64,000 nucleotides of DNA, taken from assembly GCF_900111945.1 (NCBI RefSeq), contig NZ_FOYO01000001.1:3231751-3295750 (forward strand). The letters run 5' to 3'. The notes beneath the pieces are model-generated. The model was given only the letters and a program-made list of their open reading frames with translations, did not search any database and was not told the origin of the DNA. Shown here piece by piece: positions 63,041-64,000 of the stretch. How positions within the stretch are numbered: position 1 is the first letter of the stretch; every line of letters begins with the position of its first letter. The position numbers and the translations under genes are program-made. Source of the stretch: Litoreibacter janthinus (GTDB lineage Bacteria; Pseudomonadota; Alphaproteobacteria; Rhodobacterales; Rhodobacteraceae).

Positions 63041-64000
63041 GCGTCACACCCTTTTCGCCGTCGGCATCGACATGCCGCTCGCGTCGGACGTCTATTTCTT
63101 CATTGGCGATTTCGTCGAGGACATGCTCCATCGCCACGCTGTTCGCCAGAGCGGCATCGCTCTGGAGATATGCCTTGGCCGCATAGAGCCGGTCCAGGCG
63201 GTCTTCGATGTGTTCTTCAAGCGTGGTTTCATCACCAATCGCCAAGTCGGCGGCCTGCTCTTCACCAACCAGATCCTCCAGTTCGGCCCGCAAGGTCGTG
63301 CGTTCCAGATCGCTGCGAAATGGATCTGCGGTCGGATCATCTCTCAAACGGCTCAGGATGCCAGAGGTGGTCGGCGGCAGCCGGTCGATTATGGATTCCT
63401 GCCGGTCAGACTCCACCGACCCACTGTCCTTGAGAACCTCAGCATCGGCCAACAATCGACCAAGATCACTGTGCACTTGGTCGAGACGGTCGATCGCTTT
63501 TTCGAGCTCATCGGCGCGCGACAGGTCAAAGCCCTCCTTTTCGGCAATCGCCTTCAAATCCTGTCCGAGCCATTGCCGCTCGAGCGCGGCATTGCCCGCA
63601 CCGATTTCGACACGACGTGTCACCTCTTGCGGTTCAATGCCGGTGCCGTTCAAAGCCTGCTGAAGACGTTCTGCCAGAGCTGGATCCTGCAAAACGCCTT
63701 GGGCCTCGGCCCGTATATTCGCAGCGGAATAGATCCCACTTTGGGACGCGTCCTCGAGCAAGGTATGGGACTGCGTTCCCATTGGGCTCAGATGTGACAA
63801 GGAACGATAGATGTCGTTCAACTCATGCTCCAGTGCGGCACGCCGCTCCATCGGGGCGTCCGCTACAATGCGTTCGGCCTGGTTGATCTTGTCGTGGAAG
63901 GCATCCACGACCTCATCAAACGAATGCTGTTCTTCGGCCATGCCATATACCTTTCCAACTGCTTCAATCTGTTTGCCCTGCGCCAATAGCGTCGCGGCCT
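63033..64000 (-). CDS. C-terminal part of a probable conjugative relaxase, truncated by the right edge
   Basis: The frame continues to base 64000 with no stop, so the N-terminal part is outside; 322 residues are seen. The visible part is acidic, helical and rich in coiled-coil heptads (DEVVDAFHDKINQAERIV, SRADELEKAIDRLDQVHSDL) with a conserved DVRRERHVDADGEKGVTHG end. No catalytic residues are visible. Immediately upstream of virD4 in this orientation the relaxase gene is usual, hence the call by context. Confidence 0.5.
   Translation of the reverse strand, partial: AATLLAQGKQIEAVGKVYGMAEEQHSFDEVVDAFHDKINQAERIVADAPMERRAALEHELNDIYRSLSHLSPMGTQSHTLLEDASQSGIYSAANIRAEAQGVLQDPALAERLQQALNGTGIEPQEVTRRVEIGAGNAALERQWLGQDLKAIAEKEGFDLSRADELEKAIDRLDQVHSDLGRLLADAEVLKDSGSVESDRQESIIDRLPPTTSGILSRLRDDPTADPFRSDLERTTLRAELEDLVGEEQAADLAIGDETTLEEHIEDRLDRLYAAKAYLQSDAALANSVAMEHVLDEIANEEIDVRRERHVDADGEKGVTHG

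Larger units (their letters stand above)
34142..64000. mobile_element. Integrative and conjugative element at tRNA-Cys, right end outside the window
   Basis: The element begins at the 3' end of tRNA-Cys with an integrase. It then carries small regulators, an AT-rich cargo block (about 37-45.4 kb), a complete virB-type mating-pair apparatus (about 46-56.6 kb), a defence insert, and the minus-strand coupling ATPase with a probable relaxase gene crossing the right edge. No copy of the tRNA-Cys 3' end was seen elsewhere in the window, so attR lies beyond 64000. Chromosomal synteny (pcm-tolC) stops at the tRNA. Confidence 0.85.

Overview
The window looks like chromosomal DNA of an alphaproteobacterium of the Rhodobacteraceae (Roseobacter type). 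It has high-GC coding sequence and roseobacter-style genes: a carnitine dehydrogenase fused to a thioesterase, a PutA with divergent Lrp-type regulator, a DUF6280-type small protein and an AbrB-type membrane protein. From about 34.1 kb onward the sequence is an integrated conjugative element that runs off the right edge.

Left part, 1-34.1 kb (core and strain-variable chromosome). An HDAC-family hydrolase enters from the left edge. It is followed by a four-gene set (DUF4123 adaptor, unknown protein, CHAP/NlpC-like amidase, secreted SH3-like protein) that reads as a type VI effector-immunity cassette. Next come an AraC regulator, rhodanese, EamA transporter, a DUF2061-desaturase pair with a divergent XRE regulator, and an alpha/beta hydrolase. 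A carnitine-degradation operon follows (BKACE, lipocalin, carnitine dehydrogenase-thioesterase, SDR). Then: aldo-keto reductase, a possible HNH protein, MFS transporter, metG, a PilP/GspC-like small protein, a YqaA membrane protein, AbrB, TPR protein, tRNA-Leu, a DUF6280 gene, efp, a fucosyltransferase/FkbM cluster, rhomboid protease, putA/putR, cobQ, a PopZ-like acidic protein, tolC and an isoaspartyl-methyltransferase-like gene.

Right part, 34.1-64 kb (integrative and conjugative element). A tRNA-Cys gene is followed directly by a tyrosine integrase with small Arc-type regulators whose divergent control region holds two palindromes. A visibly AT-richer cargo block (about 37-45.4 kb) carries pobA and a compact seven-gene operon. 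The operon encodes two unknown proteins (one membrane-anchored), a HIT protein, a nucleotidyltransferase, a UPF0200-type P-loop kinase, a phosphohistidine-domain protein and a PPDK/PEP-synthase-type ATP-grasp protein. I regard this operon as the most interesting, apparently undescribed system here. Its enzyme set resembles the Campylobacter phosphoramidate pathway (glutamine kinase, cytidylyltransferase, kinase), but the kinase is split into two proteins and new partners are present.

After the cargo comes a complete VirB-type conjugation operon (virB1-2-3-4-7, a transglycosylase, 5-8-9-10-11, DUF4177, virB6). Its virB9 carries an in-frame TAG about 50 codons before the natural end. Between virB6 and the minus-strand virD4/relaxase genes lies a defence insert: an OST-HTH/LOTUS protein and a Gabija-like gajA-gajB pair. 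No rRNA, CRISPR array or intact insertion sequence was seen.
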